Shown piece after piece: positions 49,656 to 58,342 of a stretch of DNA of 64,000 bases (position 1 is the first letter of the stretch; the number at the start of each line of letters is the position of its first letter). Under the pieces are notes generated by a model that made no database searches, had not been told where the DNA came from, and saw only the letters and a program-made list of their open reading frames with translations. The translations under genes were made by a program, and so were the position numbers. The stretch comes from AP-15 sp035252905. GTDB taxonomy: Bacteria; Pseudomonadota; Alphaproteobacteria; ATCC43930; CGMCC-115725. The stretch lies in contig DATFCQ010000332.1 of the NCBI GenBank assembly GCA_035252905.1, forward strand, positions 106,213 through 170,212, in the 5' to 3' direction.

Positions 49656-50347
49656 GCCACCTCCGCCTGCGGCATCGGCTCGGTCTGCCGTGTCAGCATT
49701 GTCACCACTTCGGCCATGAACTCGCGGGCGTTGCCGATTGCCGCCGGGATGTTGCGTACGAGATCAGGCTTGAGGCCCGAAAGCGTGCCGCCGAAGGAGA
49801 AAATGGCGCGATAGGCGTCGCGCTCATGCAGTGCCGTACCTAATACGGGGATCCTCTGTTTGAGCATATCGGCTTCAAGGCTCTTGAGGGTGCGGGGCCG
49901 GACGGCTGGATTGGTCTGCGTGAACAGCACGGCATAAGGGATTTTGCGGTTGTAAGCACGCTCTTGCCGGCCGATAAATTGGATGACCTTCACGGCCTCA
50001 ATACCGTCGAGCTCGGAGCCTTTGGTTGGGATTATAACTAGGTCCGACCGGGTCATGGCATGTGCGACCATGACTGATGCGGTGCCCTCAAGGTCGACGA
50101 TGACGAAGGCGGTTGCACGCGCCGTGTCGTCAATCACATCGATCAGTGTTTCCTCGCTCACGCCGCCGATAACGGTCAGGGGCTCGGGCTTGCCGGGTTT
50201 CCTGCTCCATCGCAGCACCGGCTGGTTGGGATCGGCGTCGATGATGGTGACGGTCGTGCCGCGCTGGGCAAGTTCAGTGGCTAGCAGCACGGCTGATGTC
50301 GATTTGCCGGCTCCGCCCTTGGAGCTGGCAAAGGAAATGGTTGGCAT
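49652..50347 (-). CDS. parA: ParA-family partition ATPase
   Basis: A 231-residue protein with FASSKGGAGKSTSAVLLATE (deviant Walker A) at the N-terminus, IIDADPNQPVLRWSRKPGKP and VIVDLEGTASVMVAHAMTRS. It lacks an N-terminal HTH, consistent with type Ib ParA. The ATG at 50347 is preferred over an upstream in-frame start at 50371. It should segregate the plasmid together with the downstream ribbon-helix-helix protein. Confidence 0.88.
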   Translation of the reverse strand: MPTISFASSKGGAGKSTSAVLLATELAQRGTTVTIIDADPNQPVLRWSRKPGKPEPLTVIGGVSEETLIDVIDDTARATAFVIVDLEGTASVMVAHAMTRSDLVIIPTKGSELDGIEAVKVIQFIGRQERAYNRKIPYAVLFTQTNPAVRPRTLKSLEADMLKQRIPVLGTALHERDAYRAIFSFGGTLSGLKPDLVRNIPAAIGNAREFMAEVVTMLTRQTEPMPQAEVA

Positions 50348-50393
50348 GATGATTCCCCCTCGTATGCGCAAATGATTGCGCTTTGTCGTCAGT

Positions 50394-50640
50394 CTGTCAA
50401 CTGCCGATAGATTGTCGTCTGTTGACCAACTGCCGACAATTAGTCGACCGCAAGCGGCTCGCCGAAAGGGGTGGCGCCATAAAGGGTTTCTTGGCGACTC
50501 TTAGTGATCCTGCTGCCGGCAAGAAGGGCGATCGGGGGTTGGAGACTACCCTATCTTCCAGGATTTTGTGACATGTCACGAAACTTCTTGCCAGGGCCGA
50601 GCCAAGCCGCTATTTTGTGACATGGTCGATGTCACGAAAT
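50394..50640. repeat. 247-bp tandem repeat, unit 1
   Basis: Starts CTGTCAACTGCCGATAGATT and ends GATGTCACGAAAT. It includes the perfect palindrome GTGACATGTCAC (50568-50579) and GTGACAT-GGTCG-ATGTCAC (50617-50635). It matches unit 2 over its full length with scattered changes. Confidence 0.8.
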
Positions 50641-50887
50641 CTGTCAACTGCCGATAGATTGTCGTCTGTTGACCAACTGCCGACAGTTAGTCGACCGCAG
50701 CCGGCTCGCCGAAAGGGGTGGCGCCATAAAGGGTTCTTGGCGACTTTTAGTGATCCTGCTGCCGGCAGGAAGGGCGATCGGGGGTTGGAGACTACCCCCA
50801 TCCTCGGGATTCTGTGACATATCACGAAACCTCTCGCCAAGGCCGAGTCGGGCCATTATTCGTGACACGATCGATGTCACGAAAATG
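50641..50887. repeat. 247-bp tandem repeat, unit 2
   Basis: Starts CTGTCAACTGCCGATAGATT exactly where unit 1 ends. It includes GTGACATATCAC (50814-50825) and GTGACACGATCGATGTCAC (50862-50880), the latter 20 bases before the next start codon. Confidence 0.8.
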
Positions 50888-50900
50888 GAGCCGCACGCGG

Positions 50901-51419
50901 ATGGGACGCAGACCAATCGGAGAGCGCGCGATGACGGTTGCCGAGCGGCAGCGACGGCACCGCGCCAAACTGGTCTTGTCACGAAACGCAGCGGTCGCGT
51001 CACGGAACGAGCCGGCGCCGGTAATGAAGCCGTTGCCGGAGGCGGTCGAGGCGCCGCTGGCGACGGTACAGAACGCGTGGGCGCTCGCGGCTGAGGCGGA
51101 GCGCGCCGAGATCGCGGCCTGGATCCGCAGTGTCACCCGAACCAGGCGGTCGCCGCTACGAAAAGCGCCGCCGGCCTATACGATGCCGGAGCAGCTCCGC
51201 CAGGCCATCGCCCCGATCGTCCAGGCGCTCAAAGCGCAGGGCAGGAGGGGCGGGATGGCCGATCATGCCGAGGTCAAGAGGCTCGCCGATAAGCTGGAGG
51301 CGATGTTGCCGCTGCACTTGCGGCTCCTGCTCGAGTCCAGGCTCTACGACCTCAGGGCAGCCAGGGACATCGCAACAGCGGTGCGGGCGATCGAGCGCGA
51401 GCTGGCCGCTGTTTCGTGA
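50901..51419 (+). CDS. Hypothetical plasmid protein, possibly DNA-binding
   Basis: A 172-residue basic protein starting MGRRPIGERAMTVAERQRRH. The N-terminal MGRxPIGxxAMTxAERQRRHR pattern is shared by small plasmid and chromosomal proteins of unknown function. The rest is helical (PEQLRQAIAPIVQALKAQGR; DLRAARDIATAVRAIERELA). Two GTCACGRAA motifs (50978, 50999), like those in the upstream repeat, lie within its coding region and another spans the stop. It may bind these sites and act in partition or autoregulation; this is inference. Confidence 0.6.
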   Translation: MGRRPIGERAMTVAERQRRHRAKLVLSRNAAVASRNEPAPVMKPLPEAVEAPLATVQNAWALAAEAERAEIAAWIRSVTRTRRSPLRKAPPAYTMPEQLRQAIAPIVQALKAQGRRGGMADHAEVKRLADKLEAMLPLHLRLLLESRLYDLRAARDIATAVRAIERELAAVS

Positions 51420-51588
51420 CGGCCGCTGTACCGCCTGCGGGAGCTCGCCGGAGAGTCCCCGATCGCCCACACCGGGTCGAGATCGACGGCGCCGATCGCG
51501 CCCGTAGCGGTGGCCACCTCTGCTTTGGAGCGCATCGGCATGGTAGGAATTCTTGTTACCGCCCGTCATTGCCGATAGCATCGGAAGC

Positions 51589-51858
51589 ATGAGCCGGATC
51601 GAGAAACTCAGCATCGCCGTACCCGTCGAGATGGCAGCCGAGTTGCGCGCCGCGGTCGAAGCGGGCGAATACAGCAGCGTCAGCGAGGTCATCCGCGACG
51701 CGCTCCGCGATTGGCGCTTGCGGCGCAAGTTTGAGGCGTTGGAAGTCGATGAGCTGCGCCGACTCGTCCAGGAGGGCATCAACAGCGGCGACGGCATCGA
51801 GGCCGATGTCGTGTTTGCTCAATTGCGGGCCCGCTATGGGGCGCCCAAACCGAAGTGA
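51589..51858 (+). CDS. parD: ParD-type antitoxin (second pair)
   Basis: An 89-residue ribbon-helix-helix antitoxin: SRIEKLSIAVPVEMAAELRA, GEYSSVSEVIRDALRDWRLR, then a flexible toxin-binding tail. CGGAAGC precedes the ATG. Its stop overlaps the toxin start (GTGA). Confidence 0.88.
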   Translation: MSRIEKLSIAVPVEMAAELRAAVEAGEYSSVSEVIRDALRDWRLRRKFEALEVDELRRLVQEGINSGDGIEADVVFAQLRARYGAPKPK

Positions 51859-52157
51859 GGGTTTCGCGCCGATTGCTGTTCTCGCCGCGTGCGGCGGCTG
51901 ATCTCGACGAGATCGCGGCCTATATCGCCCGCGACAATCCGGGCCGTGCGGCGACGTTCATTGATGAGTTGGAGGCGCAATGCAAGGCCGTGGCTCGCGC
52001 GCCGCTGAACTATCCGGCACGCGAGGACCTCGCGGCAGGCGTACGGATGGCTGTGTTCCGCCGCTACCTGATTTTGTTCCGCGAGCTGCCGCAGACAAAC
52101 GTCGTGCGCATTGAGCGGGTCGTTCACGGCGCCCGCAATCTCCGGCATCTCTTTTAG
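51855..52157 (+). CDS. parE: ParE-type toxin (second pair)
   Basis: A 100-residue toxin starting with GTG at 51855. RRLLFSPRAAADLDEIAAYI, NYPAREDLAAGVRMAVFRRY and VVRIERVVHGARNLRHLF give a clear ParE fold. Unrelated in sequence detail to the ParE at 31578, so the plasmid carries two independent addiction modules. Confidence 0.88.
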   Translation: MRVSRRLLFSPRAAADLDEIAAYIARDNPGRAATFIDELEAQCKAVARAPLNYPAREDLAAGVRMAVFRRYLILFRELPQTNVVRIERVVHGARNLRHLF

Positions 52158-52877
52158 AGATCGCACATCGGAGGAAGTCCCCATTCCGTGCTGAAAGCGC
52201 AGCTGCGTGGGGAGAATGGAGGCAGCTCAGCGCTGGGGCGCATTTTCGGAAAACGCCCGACCGCCGGCGCGGCGAAAGCGGCGGCGGACGAGATCGCCGT
52301 CGGGGGCGGGCAGGGCCTCGGCGGCTCGATAGGCGGCATGCTATCGCCGCAAGATAGCCCGCCGCGGAACGGCTCAAAATGATTGTTTGGGCAATTCGAC
52401 CGACCGCCAGGATGGCGTCTCCGGGCGAAACCGGCGGCTCCCTCGCTCCCCTTTTTCACTGTAACGGGCATTTCGGCCAGAAACGTTGTTTCGGCAGCTG
52501 CTCAGACCCGTAACGACCCTTCAAAAAGCCGATGTTGATGGGATTTGGCCGACCTCACCCGTCTCGTCGCTTCGTGCAGTGGATCGATGCGCAATCACCC
52601 ATCCCCGACGCACGCTCGCTGAGACCGACCTTGCGCCACACTGCCCGTAGACTCTCGCCGAACACCACCCCAATCGCCAGAGAGGGGTGGACCGCTGCGG
52701 AGCGGTTCCTCTGGAGGAGAGGAGGTCAAGCGGGCGCGTCCTACGGTTTCTGAAGTTCCATCACATCAAGCGCTTCGGGATGTAGGAAACAGACCGGACC
52801 GCTTTCACGCCCATTGACAGCCTAAGGTTGATGAGAACAAAATAGGAACAATTCTCTCGCCCAGCGGTTGGAGGATC
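52158..52877. other. Gap between parDE and the SOS mutagenesis cassette
   Basis: 720 bases. It contains the LexA box just before imuA. A short open frame at 52188-52382 (64 residues, glycine-rich, no clear ribosome-binding site) and antisense frames are not convincing. The stretch 52160-52480 has the look of a conserved non-coding or decayed unit, but I cannot assign it. Confidence 0.45.
52835..52849 (+). promoter_or_regulatory. Alphaproteobacterial LexA box upstream of imuA
   Basis: GAAC-AAAATAG-GAAC, an exact GAAC-N7-GAAC direct repeat, the LexA-binding form of alphaproteobacteria. It lies 29 bases before the imuA ATG, so the cassette should be induced by DNA damage. Confidence 0.8.
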
Positions 52878-53624
52878 ATGGCCCCCGCGCATGCCCACGT
52901 TCTGGAGGATCTGCGCACCCGGATCGCCCACATCGCGCGGGCAGGGCGGTCGCCTCGGCCCGTCGTGCCGTTCGGCGTCGCGGCGATCGACGCACGCCTG
53001 CCGCAGGGCGGCCTTGCCCGCGGCGCGCTGCACGAGATCGCCGGTGGCGTCCACAGTGCCGAGGCTGTGCTCTTTGTCGCCGGCGTGCTCGCGCGCCTCC
53101 ACGGGTCGGTCCTATGGTGCTTGTGCCGCCGCGACCTGTTCGCCCCTGCACTGGCCGGAGTCGGGCTTCATCCCGACCGCGTCATCTATGCCGAGGGCGG
53201 CGACGAAAGGACAGTATTGCTCTGCCTGGAAGAGGGGGTTCGACACGCCGGTCTGGCTGGCGCCGTCGGCGAGGTTACGCACCTGTCAATGACGGCCTCG
53301 CGCCGGCTGCAACTCGCCGCGGAAGCCTCGGGCGTGATCGCCTTTGTCATCCGCCGCTGGCGCACAGCAGGGGAGGCCGGCGAATTCGGTCAGCCGAACG
53401 CCGCGGTGACGCGCTGGCGGATCACCGCCGCCCCGTCTTCTCCCTTGCCGGTCCCCGGCATCGGCCGCGCGCGCTGGCGGCTCGAACTGGTCCGCGTTCG
53501 CGGCGGCGAGGGCGCCCTATGGGAGGTGGAGGCCTGCGATGGGCAGGGTCGTCTCGCTCTTTCTGCCGACCTGGCCGACCGATCGGCTGCGGCGACAGAA
53601 GGGCGACAGCGCGCCTCCCCCTGA
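52878..53624 (+). CDS. imuA: ImuA, SOS mutagenesis accessory protein
   Basis: A 248-residue RecA-like protein: RPVVPFGVAAIDARLPQGGL, GALHEIAGGVHSAEAVLFVA and a conserved ITHLSMTASRRLQLAAE-like segment. It lacks a proper P-loop, as ImuA proteins do. It partners ImuB and DnaE2 in translesion synthesis. GGAGG... before the ATG (TTGGAGGATC) supports the start. It overlaps imuB by 86 bases. Confidence 0.88.
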   Translation: MAPAHAHVLEDLRTRIAHIARAGRSPRPVVPFGVAAIDARLPQGGLARGALHEIAGGVHSAEAVLFVAGVLARLHGSVLWCLCRRDLFAPALAGVGLHPDRVIYAEGGDERTVLLCLEEGVRHAGLAGAVGEVTHLSMTASRRLQLAAEASGVIAFVIRRWRTAGEAGEFGQPNAAVTRWRITAAPSSPLPVPGIGRARWRLELVRVRGGEGALWEVEACDGQGRLALSADLADRSAAATEGRQRASP

Positions 53625-55059
53625 GATGCCGCTGGTGATCGCCGGCCGCGACGGAGGGCGCCGGGTCGTGACGGCCGCCGACCGAGCTGCCCAGGCGCTC
53701 GGCGTGCGGCCCGGCATGGCGCTGGCCCAGGTCCAGGCACGAATCCCAGGACTGCGGATCGCAGCCACCGATCCGGCGGCCGACGCCGCTGCGCTCGAGC
53801 GGCTGGCAGCCTGGGCCTTGCGGCGCTACAGCCCGGTCGCCGCGCTTGACCCGCCCGATGGGCTCATCGTCGACGTGACCGGCGCCGCGCATCTCGTGGG
53901 CGGAGAGGGAGCGCTCCTCGATGATCTGCTGTCGCGCCTGCGGACAGCAAAGATCGCCGCGCGCGCAGGTCTTGCCGACACGCTCGGCGCCGCGCACGCG
54001 CTGGCGCGCTTTGCCCCCGAACCGGTCACGATCGCCGCACCCGGCGAGACGGAAGCTGCCTTGGCACCGCTGCCGATCGCGGCGCTGCGCCTCAACGCCG
54101 ATTGCGTCGATCGGCTGCGGCGGCTCGGATTCGCGACGATCGCCGACCTCGCGGCGGTGCCGCGTGCGCCGCTCGCGCTGCGCTTTGGCCCTGAGCTGGG
54201 CCGCCGCCTCGACCAGGCCTTTGGTCGGTGCGCCGAACCTCTGCAACCCTTCTGCCCGCCCGAGTTGATCCAGGTGCGGCGCGCCTTCGCCGAGCCGATC
54301 GCCGCGTTGGAGACGATCGCCCGTCATATCGAAAAGCTCGCCGAAGCCCTTTGTCCTCTTCTCGACCGGCGCGGTCTCGGCGCGCGGTGCCTCGACCTGA
54401 TCTTCCACCGCGTCGACGGCATGGTGCAAGCGATCCGCGCCGGCACGGCGAGGCCAGTGCGGGACGCCAAACGTCTGACCCGGCTGCTGACGGACCGGCT
54501 TGAAACGATCGACCCGGGCTTCGGGATCGAGGCGATGACTCTCGTCGCGTCCCTGACCGAGCCGCTCGGCTGGCGCCAGGGAGATATTCTGGGAGGAGAG
54601 GCCGAGCTCGACGTTTCGGCGCTGATCGACACGCTGGCCAACCGTCTCGGCGCGAAGAGGCTCTATCGCGTGTCGCCGGTCGAGAGCGATCTTCCCGAGC
54701 GCTCGGTCAGGACCGTGCCGCCGCTCGACCCGCCGGTCTGTGCGCTGTGGCCGGAGCACTGGCCGCGGCCGAGCCGCCTGTTGTCGCCGCCCGAACCGGT
54801 CGAGGCGGTCGCATTGCTGCCCGACCATCCCCCGGCGCACTTCACCTGGCGCGGCGTGCGCCGGCATGTGAGGCGCGCCGACGGCCCCGAGCGCGTGGTC
54901 GGCGAATGGTGGCGGAGCGATGCCGAACGTGCTGCCGTCCGCGACTACTTCATCGTCGAGGATGAGAGCGGCGAGCGTTTCTGGCTGTTTCGCAGCGGCG
55001 ACGGCGAAGACCCCGCCTCGGGCGACCTGCACTGGTACATCCACGGGGTCTTTGCGTGA
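53539..55059 (+). CDS. imuB: ImuB, inactive Y-family polymerase
   Basis: A 506-residue Y-family polymerase homologue: VVSLFLPTWPTDRLRRQKGD (missing the first catalytic acid of active DinB), ALGVRPGMALAQVQARIPGL, DVTGAAHLVGGEGALLDDLL and a fingers/little-finger region. A C-terminal YFIVEDESGERFWLFRSGDG unit is conserved in ImuB. It acts as the hub joining DnaE2, ImuA and the clamp. Overlaps both neighbours. Confidence 0.9.
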   Translation: MGRVVSLFLPTWPTDRLRRQKGDSAPPPEMPLVIAGRDGGRRVVTAADRAAQALGVRPGMALAQVQARIPGLRIAATDPAADAAALERLAAWALRRYSPVAALDPPDGLIVDVTGAAHLVGGEGALLDDLLSRLRTAKIAARAGLADTLGAAHALARFAPEPVTIAAPGETEAALAPLPIAALRLNADCVDRLRRLGFATIADLAAVPRAPLALRFGPELGRRLDQAFGRCAEPLQPFCPPELIQVRRAFAEPIAALETIARHIEKLAEALCPLLDRRGLGARCLDLIFHRVDGMVQAIRAGTARPVRDAKRLTRLLTDRLETIDPGFGIEAMTLVASLTEPLGWRQGDILGGEAELDVSALIDTLANRLGAKRLYRVSPVESDLPERSVRTVPPLDPPVCALWPEHWPRPSRLLSPPEPVEAVALLPDHPPAHFTWRGVRRHVRRADGPERVVGEWWRSDAERAAVRDYFIVEDESGERFWLFRSGDGEDPASGDLHWYIHGVFA

Positions 55060-58000
55060 CCCGATATGCCGAGCTGCAGGTCACGACGCATTTCTCGTTC
55101 CTGCGCGGCGCCTCGAGCGTTGAGGAGCTGTTTGCCCAGGCTGCGTTCTTCGGCTTGGCCGCGCTCGGCATCACTGATCGCCACTCGCTCGCCGGTATCG
55201 TGCGCGCGCACGAGGCGGCCAAGGTCACGCGCGTGCGCCTCATTGTCGGCTGCCGGCTCGACCTCAGGGACGGCACCGCGCTGCTGCTCTATCCGACCGA
55301 CCACGCCGCCTACGGCCGGCTCTGCCGCCTGTTGACCCTCGGCAAGGCGCGCGCCGGAAAGGGGGCGTGCGATCTCGCTTGGCGCGACATCGTCGCTCAT
55401 GGCGAGAGGCTGATCGCCGTCCTCGTCCCGGACCGGCCGGATGCCCTCTGCGCCGCGCGGCTGCATCGGCTCGCACGCGACTTCGGGGATCGCGCTTATC
55501 TCGCCCTCTCCTTCCGCAGGCGGCCGGGCGACCAACTTCGGATTCATGAACTGTCGAACATGGCCGCGCAGGCGCGGGTCGCCACAGTGGCGACGGGCGA
55601 CGTGCTGTTCCACAGCCCCGAGCGCCGCATCCTGCAGGACATCCTCACCTGCATCCGCGAGGGCTGCACGATCGACGAGGCCGGCTTCCGGCGCGAGCGT
55701 TATGCCGACCGCCATCTGAAGCGGCCAGAGGAGATGGCGCGCCTGTTCGCGCGCTGGCCCGAAGCGGTCGCCCGCTCGTTCGAGATCGCCGGCCGCTGCC
55801 GTTTCAGCCTCGACGCACTCGCCTATCAGTACCCGGACGAGGTCGGCGAGCCCGGCGCCACGGCGCAGCAGATCCTGGCGCGGTTGACCTGGGAGGGCGC
55901 GGCCCGGCGCTATCCCGAGGGCGTTCCCGACAGGGTGGCCGCAACCTTGCGGCATGAGCTGCGCCTGATCGAGGAGCTCGGCTATGCGCCCTATTTCCTG
56001 ACGGTCCACGCGATCGTCCGGTTTGCGCGCTCGCGCGGCATTCTGTGCCAGGGCCGCGGCTCGGCGGCCAATTCCGCGGTCTGCTTCGTGCTCGGCATCA
56101 CCGCGATCGACCCCGCGCGCAGCGAGCTCTTGTTCGAGCGCTTTGTCAGCCGGGAGCGCCGCGAGCCGCCCGACATCGATGTCGATTTCGAGCACGAGCG
56201 GCGCGAGGAGGTGATCCAGTGGATCTATGACACCTACGGCCGCGACCGCGCGGCATTGTGCGCCACGGTGATCCGCTACCGCACCCGCGGCGCGGTCCGC
56301 GATGTGGGCAAGGCGCTCGGCCTTTCCGAGGACGTCACCCGGGCCTTGGCCTCGCAAGTCTGGGCCTGGAGCCGGGAAGGGGTCGAAGCCAAACACGCGG
56401 CCGAACTCAACCTCAACCTTGCTGACCGGCGGCTGCACCTGACGCTCGATCTCGCCCGGCAGTTGATCGGCACGCCACGCCACCTGTCAATGCATCCGGG
56501 AGGGTTCGTCCTGACCCGCGACCGGCTCGACGAGCTAGTGCCGATCGAGCCCGCCGCGATGGTGGGGCGCGCCGTCATCGAATGGGACAAGGACGACATC
56601 GACGCGCTCGGCTTCATGAAGGTGGACGTGCTCGGGCTGGGGATGCTCGGATGCCTGCGCCGCGCCTTCGATCTCTTGGAAGAGCACAAGGGCCTCAAGC
56701 TCGATCTCGCGGCGATCTCGGCCGACGACCCCGAGACCTATGCGATGATCCGCAAGGCCGACACGATCGGCGTCTTCCAGGTCGAGTCCCGCGCGCAAAT
56801 GGCGATGCTGCCGCGCCTCAAGCCGCGCAATTTCTACGACCTGGTCATCGCGGTGGCGATCGTGCGTCCCGGGCCGATCCAGGGCGACATGGTCCATCCC
56901 TATCTGCGCCGGCGGGAGGGCCTCGAGCCGGCCGCCTATCCCAAGCCGGAATTGGAGAAAGTCCTCGGCAAGACACTTGGCGTGCCCTTGTTCCAGGAAC
57001 AGGCAATGCGCATCGCCATCGAATGCGCCGGCTTCACCCCCGGCGAGGCCGATCAGCTGCGCAGGAGCATGGCGACCTTCCGGCATGCGGGCGGCGTTGC
57101 GCAGTTCCGCGACAGGCTGATCGCCGGCATGGTCGCGCGCGGCTATACGCGGGCCTTTGCCGAGAAGATCTTCCAGCAGCTCGAAGGCTTCGGCTCTTAC
57201 GGCTTTCCGGAAAGCCACGCGGCCTCCTTTGCGCTCCTCGCCTATGCCTCCAGCTGGATCAAGTGCCGGCATCCGGACGCCTTTCTCGCCGCCATCCTGA
57301 ACGCCCAGCCGATGGGCTTCTACGCGCCGGCGCAGCTCGTGCGCGACGCGCGCCGGCACGGCGTCGCAGTGCGCCCGGTGGACATCAACGCTTCGCGCTG
57401 GGACTGCACGCTCGAAGCGGTCGAGGGCTCCGAGCGGCATACCGTGCGCCTCGGCCTGCGCCTGGTGCGTGGTCTCGCCAACCGGGACGGTGCGGCGCTC
57501 GTGGCCGCGCGCGCCGACCGGCAGTTCCGCAGCATCGACGATCTCCGGCAGAGAGCCGCCATCCCCCTCGCCGCGCTGGAGCGGCTGGCCGAGGCCGACG
57601 CCTTCCGCCCTTCGCTGGGGCTCTCCCGCCGCGAGGCCTTATGGGCGATCCGGGCGCTGCACAACGAGCCCCTGCCGTTGTTCGCAGCGGCCTCGACCCG
57701 CGCCGGAGAAGCGGTCCCGGAGATATCGGAACCCGCCGTGGCCTTGCGGCCGATGACCGCCGGCCGCGAGGTGGTGGAGGATTATCGCGCGCTCGGCCTC
57801 ACCTTGCGCCGGCATCCGGTGGCGTTTCTGCGCCGCGATCTCGCGGTCCGGGGCATCGTCCCCTGCGCCGAGGCCGGCCTCGCGCGCGACGGCCGGAGGC
57901 TCGCGACAGCCGGCCTCGTGCTGGTGCGCCAGAGGCCCGGTTCGGCAAAGGGTGTCCTCTTCCTGACGATCGAGGACGAGACCGGCGTCGCCAACGTCAT

Positions 58001-58313
58001 CATCTGGCCCGATCTCTTCGAAAGGCAGCGGCACGTGATCCTGTCCGCCGGCATGATCGCGGCCACGGGGCGGGTGCAGCGCGAGGGCGAGGTGGTCCAC
58101 GTGATCGCGCAGAACCTGACCGACCTTTCTGAGCTGCTGCGCAGCGTCGGCGCGCGCGATGAGACCTTCCCGCCGCAGGGAGGAGGGGACCCGGCCGGGC
58201 AGGGCGGCGGTCCCGATCCCCGCGAGACGCCCGGCCGCAAGCCTCGGAATGTCCCCATGCCGGATTCAGGGTCCGGTCTGGAGATCAAGGTGCCGACGCG
58301 CGACTTCCGCTGA
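55056..58313 (+). CDS. dnaE2: DnaE2 error-prone DNA polymerase
   Basis: A 1085-residue C-family polymerase starting with GTG at 55056 (GTGA overlap with imuB). The PHP domain begins TRYAELQVTTHFSFLRGASS. Polymerase motifs include LCQGRGSAANSAVCFVLGIT and PDIDVDFEHERREEV (catalytic aspartates near residue 371), and there is a C-terminal OB fold (GVLFLTIEDETGVANVIIWP). It lacks the long tau-binding tail of replicative DnaE, as expected. It performs damage-induced mutagenic synthesis. Confidence 0.94.
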   Translation: MTRYAELQVTTHFSFLRGASSVEELFAQAAFFGLAALGITDRHSLAGIVRAHEAAKVTRVRLIVGCRLDLRDGTALLLYPTDHAAYGRLCRLLTLGKARAGKGACDLAWRDIVAHGERLIAVLVPDRPDALCAARLHRLARDFGDRAYLALSFRRRPGDQLRIHELSNMAAQARVATVATGDVLFHSPERRILQDILTCIREGCTIDEAGFRRERYADRHLKRPEEMARLFARWPEAVARSFEIAGRCRFSLDALAYQYPDEVGEPGATAQQILARLTWEGAARRYPEGVPDRVAATLRHELRLIEELGYAPYFLTVHAIVRFARSRGILCQGRGSAANSAVCFVLGITAIDPARSELLFERFVSRERREPPDIDVDFEHERREEVIQWIYDTYGRDRAALCATVIRYRTRGAVRDVGKALGLSEDVTRALASQVWAWSREGVEAKHAAELNLNLADRRLHLTLDLARQLIGTPRHLSMHPGGFVLTRDRLDELVPIEPAAMVGRAVIEWDKDDIDALGFMKVDVLGLGMLGCLRRAFDLLEEHKGLKLDLAAISADDPETYAMIRKADTIGVFQVESRAQMAMLPRLKPRNFYDLVIAVAIVRPGPIQGDMVHPYLRRREGLEPAAYPKPELEKVLGKTLGVPLFQEQAMRIAIECAGFTPGEADQLRRSMATFRHAGGVAQFRDRLIAGMVARGYTRAFAEKIFQQLEGFGSYGFPESHAASFALLAYASSWIKCRHPDAFLAAILNAQPMGFYAPAQLVRDARRHGVAVRPVDINASRWDCTLEAVEGSERHTVRLGLRLVRGLANRDGAALVAARADRQFRSIDDLRQRAAIPLAALERLAEADAFRPSLGLSRREALWAIRALHNEPLPLFAAASTRAGEAVPEISEPAVALRPMTAGREVVEDYRALGLTLRRHPVAFLRRDLAVRGIVPCAEAGLARDGRRLATAGLVLVRQRPGSAKGVLFLTIEDETGVANVIIWPDLFERQRHVILSAGMIAATGRVQREGEVVHVIAQNLTDLSELLRSVGARDETFPPQGGGDPAGQGGGPDPRETPGRKPRNVPMPDSGSGLEIKVPTRDFR

Positions 58314-58342
58314 ACCGCGGCCCGCCGGCGCGAGGGCCGCTA

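Larger units (their letters stand above)
50348..50900. other. Divergent region beside parA with a tandem 247-bp repeat
   Basis: Almost the whole gap is two abutting 247-bp repeat units (50394-50640 and 50641-50887). Each unit has TGTCAACTGCCGATAG, TTGACCAACTGCCGACA and two GTGACAT palindromes near its end. No convincing gene is present; open frames on either strand are the same repeat read twice. Probably a partition site, operators for the flanking genes, or both. Confidence 0.6.

Noticed and set aside
50397..50840. Two similar short minus-strand frames (60 and 76 residues) beside parA
   Set aside because: They are the two units of the 247-bp repeat read in the same frame, with no ribosome-binding site and palindromes inside.
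52154..52471. 105-residue minus-strand frame and 64-residue plus-strand frame before imuA
   Set aside because: The sequence looks vaguely familiar as a conserved intergenic unit, but neither frame has a ribosome-binding site or a domain, and I could not decide which strand, if any, is coding.
53422..55044. 540-residue minus-strand frame opposite imuB
   Set aside because: Exact antisense to imuB; no independent support.
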